Assembly: GCA_046728175.1 (NCBI GenBank)
Contig: JBKPEA010000049.1
Location: forward strand, 1-64,000
DNA length: 64,000 nucleotides
Direction of reading: 5' to 3'
Source: JAFAHS01 sp046728175
GTDB lineage: Bacteria; Desulfobacterota; Binatia; Binatales; Binataceae
Below, piece by piece: positions 34,052-43,935 of this stretch. A program made the translations under genes and the position numbers. The notes beneath the pieces are model-generated. The model had not been told where the DNA came from, did no database searches, and saw nothing but the letters and a program-made list of their open reading frames with translations. Positions within the stretch are counted from its first letter, which is position 1, and the number at the start of each line of letters is the position of its first letter.

Positions 34052-36484
34052 ATGTTGGCAGAACAAAACCTGTCGGTTGAGTCGATCAAACAGGCGATCC
34101 TGGACAATCTGGCGCTCGCGCTCGCCCGCCAACCGCGTTACGCCACCCGGCGCGATTGGTACACCGCGGTCGCGCTTACCGTGCGCAGTCTGCTGGCCGC
34201 GTACTGGTACGCCGGAACCAACGTTCGCACCGAGGATCCCGTGCGAGTCGTCGCGTACCTGTCGGCAGAGTTTCTGCTCGGACCGCACCTCCATAACAAC
34301 CTGGTGGGGTTGGGAATTTACTCCCAGGTCGAGCGCGCGGTCACCGAGCTCGGGCAGGACCTCGGCGAACTAATCTGGCAGGAGCAGGAGCCGGGCCTCG
34401 GCAACGGGGGTCTCGGACGGCTCGCGGCCTGCTACATGGAATCGATGGCCACCCAGCAGATGGCCGCGATCGGTTATGGGATCCGCTACGAATTCGGAAT
34501 TTTCCGTCAGCTCATCCGCGACGGTTCACAAGTGGAGATGAGCGATGAATGGCTGCGCCTTGGCAATCCATGGGAAATCGCGAGGCCGGAAAATGTATAC
34601 CTGGTGCAATTCGGAGGGAGCGTGGAGTCATACACCGACGACTCGGGATCGGTGCGCGCCCTCTGGCTTCCGGACCGGATCGTTCGCGGGGGTGCCTACG
34701 ACACGCCGATCCTCGGCTATCGGGTGCCGTGGGTGAATCTGTTGCGCTTGTTTAGGGCACAGGCGCACGAGGAGTTCAACTTCCAGCAATTCAACGCTGG
34801 CAACTACTACGGCGCGGTCGAGGACATGGTCCAGTCGGAGAACATTACCAAGGTTCTCTATCCGAATGACGAGCAGGTGGAGGGCAAGATCCTGCGCCTG
34901 GAACAGCAGTACTTTTTCGTCTCCTGCGCGCTGCAGGACATGCTGCGCCTGCATCAGCTGCGCCGGCGCGCGTTGGCCGAGTTCCACAAGTACTGGGCGA
35001 TCCAGCTCAATGACACGCACCCCTCGATCGGGGTCGCGGAATTGATGCGCCTGCTGGTCGACGTCAACCAGTTTGGATGGAACGAGGCCTGGGACATCAC
35101 GCGCCACACCTTTGCCTATACGAATCACACGCTGCTGCCTGAGGCGCTCGAAAAGTGGCCGCTGCCAATCTTTGCCAGGCTGCTCCCACGCCACCTGGAG
35201 ATCATCTACGAGATCAACCGTCGATTTCTGGACCAGGTGCGAGAGCGCTTTCCCGGCGACAATGCGCGGCTGGCCCGGCTATCGATTATCGATGAGAGCG
35301 GCGACAAATTCGTTCGCATGGCGCACCTCGCGGCCGTCGGCAGCCGCAAAATCAACGGGGTCGCCGAGCTTCACTCCGAGCTGCTCAAGGAAACCGTGAT
35401 GCGCGATTTCGCCGAACTGCAGCCGGAGAAGTTTACCAACGTGACCAACGGAGTCACGCCGCGTCGGTGGATGGCGGTGTCCAATCCCGGTCTCGCCTAC
35501 CTCATCACCAGCAAAATCGGCGATGGATGGTTATCGCACCTCGAGCGCGATCTGCGGCACTTCGAGGAGTTTGCGGACGATGAGGAAGTTCAGGACGCCG
35601 TACGGCTGATCAAGTATGCGAACAAGCGGCGCCTTGCGGAAATGATCGAGCGCACCGCCCGCATCAAGGTGAACCCCGAGTCGATGTTCGACGTCCAGAC
35701 CAAACGCATTCACGAATACAAACGCCAACATCTCAACGTGCTGCACATCATTACGCTCTACCGGCGCATCAAGCGCGATCCCGCCCTCGAGGTTCTTCCG
35801 CGCACCTTTGTCTTTGGTGGCAAGGCGGCACCCGGCTATGCGATGGCCAAGCTGATCATCAAGCTCATCAACGCGGTCGGCGAGGTCGTCAACCAGGACC
35901 CGGCGATGCGCGGTCGCCTCAAAGTCGCCTTCGTTCCCGACTTCAATGTCAAAACCAGCCAGCACATCTATCCGGCCGCGGACCTGTCCGAACAGATTTC
36001 CACTGCCGGAAAGGAAGCGTCCGGCACCGGCAACATGAAATTCGCCCTGAACGGTGCGCTCACCATCGGCACGCGGGATGGCGCGAACGTGGAGATTCGC
36101 CAGGAGGTCGGCGAGGAAAATTTCTTTCTGTTCGGGATGACTGCCGAGCAAGTACAGTCACTCGTCCGCGACGGCTACCATCCGCGCGAATATGTCGCAA
36201 AGAACCCGGAACTCGGGGAAGTCATCAACATGATCGAGTCCGGCGGTTTTTCCCGGGGTGACCGACAGACCTTCAAGCCGTTACTCGATTCGCTCCTGAA
36301 TCAGGACCCATTCCTGGTCCTGGCGGACTACCAATCCTACGTCAATTGTCAGGGCGAGGTGTCGGCAGTTTATCGTGATGAGCGCAAATGGAGCCGAATG
36401 TCGATCTTGAACATCGCGCGCTCGGGCAAATTCTCCTCGGACCGGGCGGTCCATGAGTACCGCGAGAAGATCTGGCGTGGATAG
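34052..36484 (+). CDS. glgP: glycogen/starch alpha-glucan phosphorylase
   Basis: An 810-residue phosphorylase from the chosen ATG (MLAEQNLSVESIKQAILDNL, with CGGAG upstream); the frame stays open to 33935, but that extension is not family-like. It has the GT35 landmarks LSAEFLLGPHLHNNL, EPGLGNGGLGRLAACYMESM, QLNDTHPSIGVAELMRLLVD, KFTNVTNGVTPRRWM, RIHEYKRQHLN and EASGTGNMKFALNGALTIGT with the PLP-binding Lys. It releases glucose-1-P from alpha-1,4-glucan, which Pgm then converts. Confidence 0.96.
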   Translation: MLAEQNLSVESIKQAILDNLALALARQPRYATRRDWYTAVALTVRSLLAAYWYAGTNVRTEDPVRVVAYLSAEFLLGPHLHNNLVGLGIYSQVERAVTELGQDLGELIWQEQEPGLGNGGLGRLAACYMESMATQQMAAIGYGIRYEFGIFRQLIRDGSQVEMSDEWLRLGNPWEIARPENVYLVQFGGSVESYTDDSGSVRALWLPDRIVRGGAYDTPILGYRVPWVNLLRLFRAQAHEEFNFQQFNAGNYYGAVEDMVQSENITKVLYPNDEQVEGKILRLEQQYFFVSCALQDMLRLHQLRRRALAEFHKYWAIQLNDTHPSIGVAELMRLLVDVNQFGWNEAWDITRHTFAYTNHTLLPEALEKWPLPIFARLLPRHLEIIYEINRRFLDQVRERFPGDNARLARLSIIDESGDKFVRMAHLAAVGSRKINGVAELHSELLKETVMRDFAELQPEKFTNVTNGVTPRRWMAVSNPGLAYLITSKIGDGWLSHLERDLRHFEEFADDEEVQDAVRLIKYANKRRLAEMIERTARIKVNPESMFDVQTKRIHEYKRQHLNVLHIITLYRRIKRDPALEVLPRTFVFGGKAAPGYAMAKLIIKLINAVGEVVNQDPAMRGRLKVAFVPDFNVKTSQHIYPAADLSEQISTAGKEASGTGNMKFALNGALTIGTRDGANVEIRQEVGEENFFLFGMTAEQVQSLVRDGYHPREYVAKNPELGEVINMIESGGFSRGDRQTFKPLLDSLLNQDPFLVLADYQSYVNCQGEVSAVYRDERKWSRMSILNIARSGKFSSDRAVHEYREKIWRG

Positions 36485-36603
36485 GGCAGGGCCGGCGGAG
36501 ACGCACGCCACCCCGCGGTTGGACGGGGAGCAATCGGGCGAACATTGATCGGGCGCTTGGGCGGGCGGCTGGTGGCCTTAAGGGTTCAGCGGTCGGTCGA
36601 GCT

Positions 36604-37325
36604 TCAACAGACGTCATTCGCGGGGCTCGCACGCAGCAGCTCCGCCATTTTTCGGAAGTCGCCGTCCCTCTTTTTGCGCATCAACTCTGCGGCACAAACG
36701 CCCTGACTGTTTCTTAGGTCGCCCCTGGCTCCGTGGGCTATCAGCATCGGGAAGAATCGCTTGTCGCTGCCCTTCTTGAGCATGTAGTGCAGCGCGGTCA
36801 TGCCCTTGCGATCCTGGTAGTTGACGTCGGCGCCAAGCCTCAAGAGTTCTTCGGCCGCCTCGAAGTGGCTCACTTGATCGCACCCAGGAACGGAGACTCG
36901 TTCTCCGCGAGATCGTCCACCGAAGAATCGTTCACGTCAGCGCCATAGCGCACGAGCAACCGGATCGCCGGAATGTCGCGATTGAACGCAGCTGCCCACA
37001 AGCAATAGTTCGGGTTCGAACCCCGGTTGAGCAGGGACTCGGCCAGTGGCAGGTTTCTGCCCCGTGCAATCGCGAACCACAACGGCGTTGCTTTCCACTT
37101 TCCCTCCGTGAAGGCTTCCTGATTGATCGAGAGTCCGCTGTCCACGAGCACTTCGGCAGTCCTGATACTGTCGGCCGCCTTGCGTTGGTCAGCACCGAGG
37201 TCCACGCCGCAACAAAGATGAAGCCAATTGCGTCCCTTTGGGTCGCGATACGCGAGCAGTTCGGCGTTCTCCTCGAGCGCTCGCGCAGCTCCGTCCCAGT
37301 CCATCGACCTGACCATCACAAGCAT
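36604..37325 (-). pseudogene. ankyrin-repeat protein with one frameshift
   Basis: Start at MLVMVRSMDWDGAARALEEN. Ankyrin repeats follow: RDPKGRNWLHLCCGV, GKWKATPLWFAIARGRNLPL, NPNYCLWAAAFNRDIPAIRL with LVRYGADVNDSS, and ESPFLGAIK. The first frame hits TGA at 36870-36872. The next repeat (SHFEAAEELLRLGADVNYQD and KGMTALHYMLKKGSDKRFF) continues in the overlapping frame from 36873. One missing base before GTGAGCCAC explains it. Otherwise two proteins of about 151 and 89 residues overlap by four bases. Ankyrin proteins mediate protein contacts; the partner is unknown. Confidence 0.75.
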
Positions 37326-37378
37326 TTTCGTTCTCGAAACCAAGCTCTTTCCCGACTGCGAGGGTCCGGACCGCGAGG

Positions 37379-38416
37379 CTAACGCTCGACGGGCAGGCCC
37401 GCTTCGTGCCATTCGAGCATTCCGCCTTTGAGATTGCTCACATGATCGAATCCAAGAGCGGTCAAGATGGCGGCGGCGGTGCTGCTTCGCACGCCGGCCC
37501 GACATACCACCACGATCTCGCCATTTTTCATCTCTTCCAACGTGCCAGCTTGCTGCGGCAAGGCCTTGAGGGGAATAAGCCGGCTGCCGTGAATGTGTCC
37601 CAGCTCGCCGCCATACTCGTCTTCTTCGCGCACATCCAGCACCAGCGGCGGATTGCCACTTTCAATGCGCGCCTTCAATTCGGGCGCGGCGACTTGGCGA
37701 ATCGCTTCGAGTTGCGCGAGCTTGGGGAACGCGACCGAATCATCATCGATGGCCGACTGGTTGGCTTGCAGCGACTCCTGGATCTTGTCGGGCAGCGCCA
37801 GACACAAATCGTTCATGATGCGGATGTATTCAGCGCGGGAATGGCCGGCGAGGCGCGGATTGGAAGTTTTCTCTTTGCCAATTGTGGAAGATTGATTGCC
37901 GCGATAGTCGTGCGCTGGAAAAACCAGCGTGCTATCCGGCAGAGTGAACAGTGCGCCAGTAATGGCGTCGTATTGCTGGCCCGCATCGCCTCCGGCGAAA
38001 TCCGCACGCCCAGTGCCGCCGATGAGCAGCGTATCGCCGGTAAAAACGCGTCCTTCCACGTAAATGCTGATTCCGTCGGGCGTGTGCCCGGGCGTGTGTA
38101 AGATCTTGAGGTGCAGGTCGCCGACTTCCAGGACATCTCCATGGGAGACGTGGACGTCGACATGTGGCGCGGGCGCATGCCGCTCCATCACGATCTTCGC
38201 CCCCGCAAGCCACGCCACGTCCCAGGTCCCGGTCAGGTGGTCGGCGTGGGTGTGGGTGTCGATGACGTAGTCAAGCCTGACTCCGTGATAGGCTGCCGCG
38301 GCCAGGTAGCGCGCCGCGTTCTCGCGCAGTGGATCGATCAGCACGCCACGTCGCGTGCGCTCGCATCCGAGCAAATACGTTTTGCACTTCCCACGATTGA
38401 GTTCACGAAACAGCAC
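37379..38416 (-). CDS. MBL-fold hydrolase fused to rhodanese (persulfide dioxygenase-like)
   Basis: A 345-residue fusion. The N-terminal metallo-beta-lactamase domain has DTHTHADHLTG (HxHxDH, residues about 54-60), HTPGHTPDGISIYV, GDTLLIGGTGRADFAGGD and PAHDYRGNQSSTIGKEK, matching ETHE1-type persulfide dioxygenases with mono-iron. The C-terminal rhodanese domain starts VLDVREEDEYGGELGHIHGS and has the active-site loop VVVCRAGVRSST with Cys near 308. The fusion fits oxidation of glutathione persulfide coupled to sulfur transfer. Confidence 0.92.
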   Translation of the reverse strand: MLFRELNRGKCKTYLLGCERTRRGVLIDPLRENAARYLAAAAYHGVRLDYVIDTHTHADHLTGTWDVAWLAGAKIVMERHAPAPHVDVHVSHGDVLEVGDLHLKILHTPGHTPDGISIYVEGRVFTGDTLLIGGTGRADFAGGDAGQQYDAITGALFTLPDSTLVFPAHDYRGNQSSTIGKEKTSNPRLAGHSRAEYIRIMNDLCLALPDKIQESLQANQSAIDDDSVAFPKLAQLEAIRQVAAPELKARIESGNPPLVLDVREEDEYGGELGHIHGSRLIPLKALPQQAGTLEEMKNGEIVVVCRAGVRSSTAAAILTALGFDHVSNLKGGMLEWHEAGLPVER

Positions 38417-38806
38417 GACCCGCTCCTAAATGGTGAAATAGCTAGGAGAGTATTAGTAACACAGACGAAAGGTAAGCGCGCAGATGCGCGGGCTTTTTCG
38501 ATCGGATAGTGCCCGGGAAACCATCTTTCGCCAGGCGGTCGGTGCCGAGTACGGGAGATGAGTCGGAAGGCAAAAAAAGGAAGAGCGACGAGCATCTGTC
38601 TGGAGCAAGGCTTCGTGCTTTAGAGACGTCCTCGGATATTCGGCTGTCTTTTGGCAGTTTTGTTGTATTAAACAAATTTACACAAAAACGCGGTTTTCTG
38701 CGATCGTGCCTGTTGCTGGTGACGAGAGCGAGCAGCAACGGATCTGCCGCCGCAAGGGAGTGCGATCCTAGTCCTGAGTCACCTGCGTGCCTAAAGGGAG
38801 GCGCAC
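38417..38806. other. intergenic region with AT-rich patch
   Basis: About 390 bases; the AT-rich TTGTTGTATTAAACAAATTT stretch near 38663 stands out from the GC-rich surroundings and may be the promoter of the thaumatin-like relic or of the divergent MBL gene. No gene supported. Confidence 0.4.
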
Positions 38807-40555
38807 ATGAGGCATCGGCGATTTGCACCCCTGCTGGGTTTTCTTCCAGCAGTCTTGTTGCTCGCAATGACGCGTGTAACGGCAGTTCGAATTCGGGCGC
38901 TCCCGCGCCGACCGCCACTTACACGGCGACCGCGACTTCGACCGCAACTGCACCACCTCGACCAGTACCGCACCACCAACCCCAACCTCGACGCCAACCG
39001 CCAGTGGCGGCGTGCACGTCCGGAACGCAGCGCGAACTCGATGTGACCAACAACAGCAGTCAACCCGTCTGGGTCTCCGGTGGGGGCGGAGCGCTGCGCT
39101 CTATCTGAGTCGTGAGCAGCACGGAGAGTTGCCTGACGGACTATTCCAACAGTAGTACGGACGCGTGCCTGTGAGGCACGGCCAGCGGGACCCTCGCTTG
39201 CCCGGGAACTTTGTCTCCGTCTCCGGACGGCAAACATTGCCAGTGCACGAGCAGTTCCCAATGTGGAGCGGGTGCCGATTGTAATACCGCCACCAACCTT
39301 TGCTTCTATACGCTTCCCACTCCGACCTCATTCAGCGGCTTTACTCCACCCGGTCCGTGGAACTGGGAACTGCCTGCGGCAGGAGAAGACACCGTCATCT
39401 TTTGTCTTCCAGAGGGTACCGTCACGTTCGATGGTCAGCAGGTGTCCTCTGCGGTGTGGTGGAGCGGCGGAGTTGGTGCGCGTACTGGATGCCATGCTGA
39501 CGGAACCAACTGCCTGACCGGAGACTGCAACACTAATCCCTTGGTTCCCAATCAAGATTGCCCCATAGGAGTTGGCGGACAGCGACCTGCGACGATCGCC
39601 GAGTTTACCCTGCAGACCCAGGCCACCGACTTTTACGACATTATGGACATCAACGGTGCCAACATCGGCGAACAGATGGGGCCGTTACCGACCTCCACCC
39701 AGACTCCGGGCGCGGTTCCAACCTTCTACTGGTGTTCGACGCCCGGTGGTGGGAACTGCAAGTTTGACTACGGCACCTTTACCGGGCACGTTCCGCTCGC
39801 CCAGCCCATTGACGGTATGCCTCTGCTGCTGATCGCGAAGGGATGCACCCAAGGTCCCACACCGGCTGTAGGTTATCCGCTGGGCTTCCAGTGCGACGGT
39901 ACCCCGGCGCTACCAATGGCGTGTGCTTCATGCAATGCACCAGCAGCTCGCAGTGTTCCCTCACCCAGCAGTGCGTCATGGCTTCGAACGGTAATTCTTA
40001 TTGCCAATGCAGCAAGCAAAGCGATTGCCCGGCGGGTGAGTTTTGCGGCAGTCAGTTCAGTTCATTCCGGGGGTGGGCATTTTCAACAGCAATGCGGAAG
40101 TTTTGAAGGCTGGTGGTCTGCCGATGACTTTTGCGGGAACCCCGACAACATCATCGGGAACCCCAGCAATCCGGTGCTTAACTGCGGAGCCACTGCAACC
40201 GACGGAGACGGTGGAACTCAATCTCTCTCCGTTGTTTGATGCACGGGCACCAATGCGACTTCCTGCTACCAACCCGCGGCTACCGGCGGTTGCTGTGGGT
40301 GCGCGACCTCGTCCGCGAATGACCTTTTCGCGGTCTGGCCGGACGGAGACCACTCTGACTTGCGCGAGGAACAATCCGACCTGGGCCGCGGACACTCAGC
40401 CGTGGCTGGCCAGCTTTGAAGCAGGCTTGCCCATCCGCCTATAGCTATCCGTTCGATGGTGCCACCAGCACCTTCCAGTGCCAGGCTCAAGGCTCCCCGA
40501 ATCTTCTCGGTTACTCTATCGGGTTCACGGATTTGCCGAAGCCAACATCCGAGTA
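38807..40555 (+). pseudogene. secreted thaumatin-like protein, multiple stops and frameshifts
   Basis: MRHRRFAPLLGFLPAVLLLA is an export signal, followed by ACNGSS and a Thr/Pro/Ser linker read across frames. Domain similarity: ELDVTNNSSQPVWVSGGGG, GVGARTGCHADGTNC and LTGDCN, PATIAEFTLQ, DFYDIMDINGANI, and the C-terminal WLASF, SAYSYPFDGATSTFQCQAQG and LLGYSIGFTDLPK. These are hallmarks of thaumatin-family disulfide proteins, with an inserted Cys-rich module (QCTSSSQC repeats). In-frame TGA codons lie at 39106-39108, 39172-39174 and 40237-40239, with at least four frame changes. Clearly inactive as sequenced. Confidence 0.85.
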
Positions 40556-40700
40556 GAGGAAATCCACACCGGACTGGCCTCGCGCTTCACATTCGGGCGC
40601 CTTGACGCGAGGGGGGTTCCTTTTTTGTCCAATCGCGCTCGCGCTTCAGCTAGAATTGGGGTACCGGATGCCCGAATCGGGTGTTGGTTTCTGTGTGGCT

Positions 40701-41507
40701 ATGAAAACCGAACGCTCGAAAATCGGTGGCCTCGGTCGCCCGCCGACCTCCAAATCAAGGTCCAGGACGGCGAGCCACCGCCCACCGCTCACCCTCGTTC
40801 CGAAGCGCCCGCGGCAAAAGCGGCGCCGCTTCTCGCGCCGCACCGCTCTGATTCTTTACGTCGCCCTGCTTGGCGCGGCCGCGATCGTGATCGCGCTCCT
40901 CTACGCCGCGGCTCCGGTACATGCCGACCATCCGCCCCCGAACCTCGGTCCGATGAGTACAGTTAAGGGCGTGATGGATCAGACCATCGCGGTATTCAAG
41001 GAAAAGGACATCGCCGCCACCGACCGCCGTGCCAAACTCCGTACCATCGCGGAAGCGCATTTCGATTTCAGCGGCATGGCGCGTTCGACCGTCGGATATC
41101 ACTGGCGCACCCTGACCGACGATCAACGCAAGGAGTTCGTCCCGCTCTTCACCGCCTTTATCGAGGACGTTGCGCTCACCCAAATCGAGCAATATTCGGT
41201 CGAAAGGGTACAGCACGACATCCAGTCCTCCGTCATCGTATTCGACCGCGAGCACGTCGATGGCGATCATGCCGAGGTCTTCAGCACTGTCACCCTCAAG
41301 AGCCGGCCGGAACCTCTTCAGGTCAGCTATCTTATGAAGGACGTCGATGGGGACTGGAAAATCTATGACATCGACGTCGACGCGATCAGCGTGATCGCGA
41401 ATTACCGCAATCAGTTCAATCGCGTCCTCAATGACCAAGGCTATGACCGGCTCGCCGGCCTGCTACGCCAGAAATCCCAGCAGCTTGGCAACTCCCTGGC
41501 CAATTAG
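40701..41507 (+). CDS. MlaC/Ttg2D-family phospholipid-binding periplasmic protein
   Basis: A 268-residue protein from MKTERSKIGGLG; starts at 40668 or 40602 are possible. A basic cytoplasmic stretch precedes one membrane helix (ALILYVALLGAAAIVIALLY, about residues 50-70). The Tol-tol-Ttg2 domain follows: AHFDFSGMARSTVGYHWRTL, QRKEFVPLFTAFIEDVAL, LQVSYLMKDVDGDWKIYDID and VISVIANYRNQFNRVL. MlaC ferries phospholipids from the outer to the inner membrane. Partner genes mlaDEF are absent here, as is common in some lineages. Confidence 0.88.
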   Translation: MKTERSKIGGLGRPPTSKSRSRTASHRPPLTLVPKRPRQKRRRFSRRTALILYVALLGAAAIVIALLYAAAPVHADHPPPNLGPMSTVKGVMDQTIAVFKEKDIAATDRRAKLRTIAEAHFDFSGMARSTVGYHWRTLTDDQRKEFVPLFTAFIEDVALTQIEQYSVERVQHDIQSSVIVFDREHVDGDHAEVFSTVTLKSRPEPLQVSYLMKDVDGDWKIYDIDVDAISVIANYRNQFNRVLNDQGYDRLAGLLRQKSQQLGNSLAN

Positions 41508-41739
41508 GTCGGCCATTAGGTCGCCGTGCCGGTAGCGTGACTCTGAACGAAGCGAAGAGCCTCGTACGATTCTGCGATTGATCTGGGACCTTGCGCAGCC
41601 GGCCGACTCACGGAACGCAGTCGTACGCGGTCCGAGAACTTGGCGACTCATTTTCGCTGGGCCGATGATGAAAGTCGTGTTGGCTGGCTGATGCGACTTG
41701 CAAAGGAACGGGTAAGTCAGGACACTAGCCCGCGAATCA

Positions 41740-42276
41740 ATGATTCTGAAGGTCGCACGACTCGGATTTCCCTCCTTGCGAACCGCCGCTCAACCGGTGG
41801 CAGTCGACCGCATCAAAAGCCCCGAGTTCCAGCGACTGATCGACGACATGGTCGAAACCATGTACGAGTATGACGGGGTTGGACTTGCTGCTCCGCAGGT
41901 CCATCTGCCCATTCAGTTGGCCGTCCTTGAGGTCCGGAACCATCCTCGTTACCCGGAGATGCCGCCGGTCCCTCTGACCGTGCTGATAAATCCTGAGGTC
42001 TCGATCCTCGATCGCAGCACGGTCGACGAATTCGAAGGATGTCTCAGTATCCCCGAGCTGCGGGGATTGGTCCCGCGCTTCAAGGAGCTGCGCGTTAAAG
42101 CGCTTGGCCGCAACGGGGAGCCGCTGGACTATACCGCGCACGATTTTCACGCCCGCGTTATCCAGCATGAAACCGACCATCTGCAGGGCGAGGTTTTCCT
42201 GGACCGCATGCCGAACCTGCGTCAGCTCGGTTTTCTGGACGAATGGCAGCGTTTCCTGCTGCCAAAAAAAGACTAA
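41740..42276 (+). CDS. def: peptide deformylase
   Basis: A 178-residue enzyme that removes the formyl group from nascent proteins. All three motifs are intact: GVGLAAPQ (about 46), EGCLSIPELRG (Cys metal ligand, about 100) and QHETDHLQG (HExxH-type HETDH, about 145). Start MILKVARLGFPSLR is canonical. Confidence 0.95.
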   Translation: MILKVARLGFPSLRTAAQPVAVDRIKSPEFQRLIDDMVETMYEYDGVGLAAPQVHLPIQLAVLEVRNHPRYPEMPPVPLTVLINPEVSILDRSTVDEFEGCLSIPELRGLVPRFKELRVKALGRNGEPLDYTAHDFHARVIQHETDHLQGEVFLDRMPNLRQLGFLDEWQRFLLPKKD

Positions 42277-42341
42277 CGACGGAATGAATTGATGAGAGGC
42301 TGCGTAGCAGATGTGCGTGGAGCAGCAGCCCATGATTTCGC

Positions 42342-42644
42342 TCACTTCGGCGGGTTCAATTCCAGTTCGATATTTGTGGGCAGCTTTCCGGTCGCTTTCA
42401 CGCTCGCGATCGCTTTGAGAAGCTGGTCGTTCTGGGCGGCGAGATTCTGTTCCTCACTCTGCACTTTGGACAATTCAGCTTTAAGCCGGGTATTTTCGTC
42501 ACTGAGCTGCGAAAGCTCTTTATTCATCCCCACAATCTGCTCTTGGAGCGCCTCTTGCCGCGCGTTGTTCACCCTGGACCAGATGAAGAACACGATCGCC
42601 GCGATGATGAGGACGACCAAAGCGCCTGCCAGAAATTTGCCCAT
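42342..42644 (-). CDS. membrane-anchored coiled-coil protein
   Basis: 100 residues: an N-terminal membrane helix (FLAGALVVLIIAAIVFFIW) followed by a coiled coil (QEQIVGMNKELSQLSDENTR, then LKAELSKVQSEEQNLAAQND). Resembles FtsB/LapA-like small anchored coiled coils but is not assignable. Start MGKFL has GGAGACCACG upstream. It is convergent with def. Confidence 0.7.
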   Translation of the reverse strand: MGKFLAGALVVLIIAAIVFFIWSRVNNARQEALQEQIVGMNKELSQLSDENTRLKAELSKVQSEEQNLAAQNDQLLKAIASVKATGKLPTNIELELNPPK

Positions 42645-42905
42645 CGTGGTCTCCGCTCTTTATCGAGGATAGTCGTCCCCGCCTGCCACTTGAAGCCCGA
42701 TATCCGCGGCTGCGGCTCGCCCGCTGGCCCAATTGCGCTATCATGAATGCGAATTGACTTCGTTTGCCTCGGCTTTTTAGAATGCACGGATACGTTCGGC
42801 GTTCCGGCCACGGCGCTGCTCCAGGGGGAATCTGCCGACCACGATCCGTTAGCTTGCAGCGGCAGTGCCGCAGCGCAATCACGCTGGGCAAGCTGAAGAG
42901 TTTAA

Positions 42906-43859
42906 ATGATAGAGGTCCAAGACCTTACCAAATACTTCGGCGCGACTCGCGCAGTAAACCACGTCTCCTTCAAGGTCGAGAAGGGCGAGATCATCGGGCT
43001 TCTGGGTCCCAACGGATCCGGCAAGACCACGATCATGCGCATCCTGACCGGTTTTTTCCCCCCTACCGCTGGCCGCGCGCTCATCGGCGGGCTCGATGTC
43101 GCCACGCAATCGCTGGAGACCCGGCGGCGCATCGGTTATCTGCCGGAAAACATGGTGCTTTATCCAGATTTGAACGTCAGCGCGCTGCTGCAGTTCGCCG
43201 CGCGGGTACGCGGCCTGGATGCCCGGACCACCCGCGACCGGATGGAGTATGCGATCAAGACCTGCGGCCTCGAGGAGGTTCGCCGTAAGCTGATTGGCAA
43301 GCTATCCAAGGGTTATCGTCAGCGCGTCGGTATCGCGCAGGCAATTCTGAGCGATCCCGAAGTGCTGATTCTGGACGAACCGACGGTCGGCCTCGATCCC
43401 CGGCAGGTGGTCGAGATTCGCGAGCTCATCCGCTCGCTGGCGGGGCGATCCACGGTGCTGCTTTCGACCCATATTCTGCCCGAAGTGAACATGACGTGCC
43501 GCCGCGTCGTCATTATTGATCGCGGGAACGTTGTGGCGCAGGACACTCCGGAGCAGCTAACTGCAAAATTGCAGGGCAGCGAGCAGACCCAAATCACGGT
43601 GGTCGGACCGGTGGATCAGGTTCGATCCGCCCTGACCGCTGTGCCTAACGTCCATGAGATCCAGGACCGCCCGGTCGATGCGACCCAGCCGGGCGCTTGC
43701 AGCTTCGTCGTTTTTTCGAATGGCCGCGGCGACGAGGTCCGCTCCGCGCTGGCCGCCTGCGTGGTCCAGAAGGGATGGAGTCTGCTGGAAGTAAAACCAA
43801 TGGCGCTGACGCTGGAAGATTTGTTCATGCGCCTGGTCACCAAGGAAGAAAGAGTCTAG
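42906..43859 (+). CDS. ABC transporter ATP-binding protein (GldA-like)
   Basis: A 317-residue ATPase: Walker A GLLGPNGSGKTTIM (about 35-48), Q-loop YLPENMVLYPDLN, signature LSKGYRQRVGIAQAIL, Walker B VLILDEPTVGLDPRQV, H-loop STHILPE. A C-terminal extension (VHEIQDRPVD onward) of about 100 residues is typical of GldA/NosF-type exporters. First of four genes (ATPase, permease, GldG-like, DUF4340) on the same strand. Confidence 0.93.
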   Translation: MIEVQDLTKYFGATRAVNHVSFKVEKGEIIGLLGPNGSGKTTIMRILTGFFPPTAGRALIGGLDVATQSLETRRRIGYLPENMVLYPDLNVSALLQFAARVRGLDARTTRDRMEYAIKTCGLEEVRRKLIGKLSKGYRQRVGIAQAILSDPEVLILDEPTVGLDPRQVVEIRELIRSLAGRSTVLLSTHILPEVNMTCRRVVIIDRGNVVAQDTPEQLTAKLQGSEQTQITVVGPVDQVRSALTAVPNVHEIQDRPVDATQPGACSFVVFSNGRGDEVRSALAACVVQKGWSLLEVKPMALTLEDLFMRLVTKEERV

Positions 43860-43935
43860 TGCCGCGCCCAATCCGCATTACGCTCGGCACCGGACCGTCG
43901 CGGCGCGCGAGCATCGCGTATCGAGGTCAATAAAC

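Noticed and set aside
38807..40555. Alternative genetic code or selenocysteine at TGA in the thaumatin-like gene
   Set aside because: TGA ends many intact genes here (fau, rhlE, nthB), and the same gene also needs several frame corrections, so decay is simpler.
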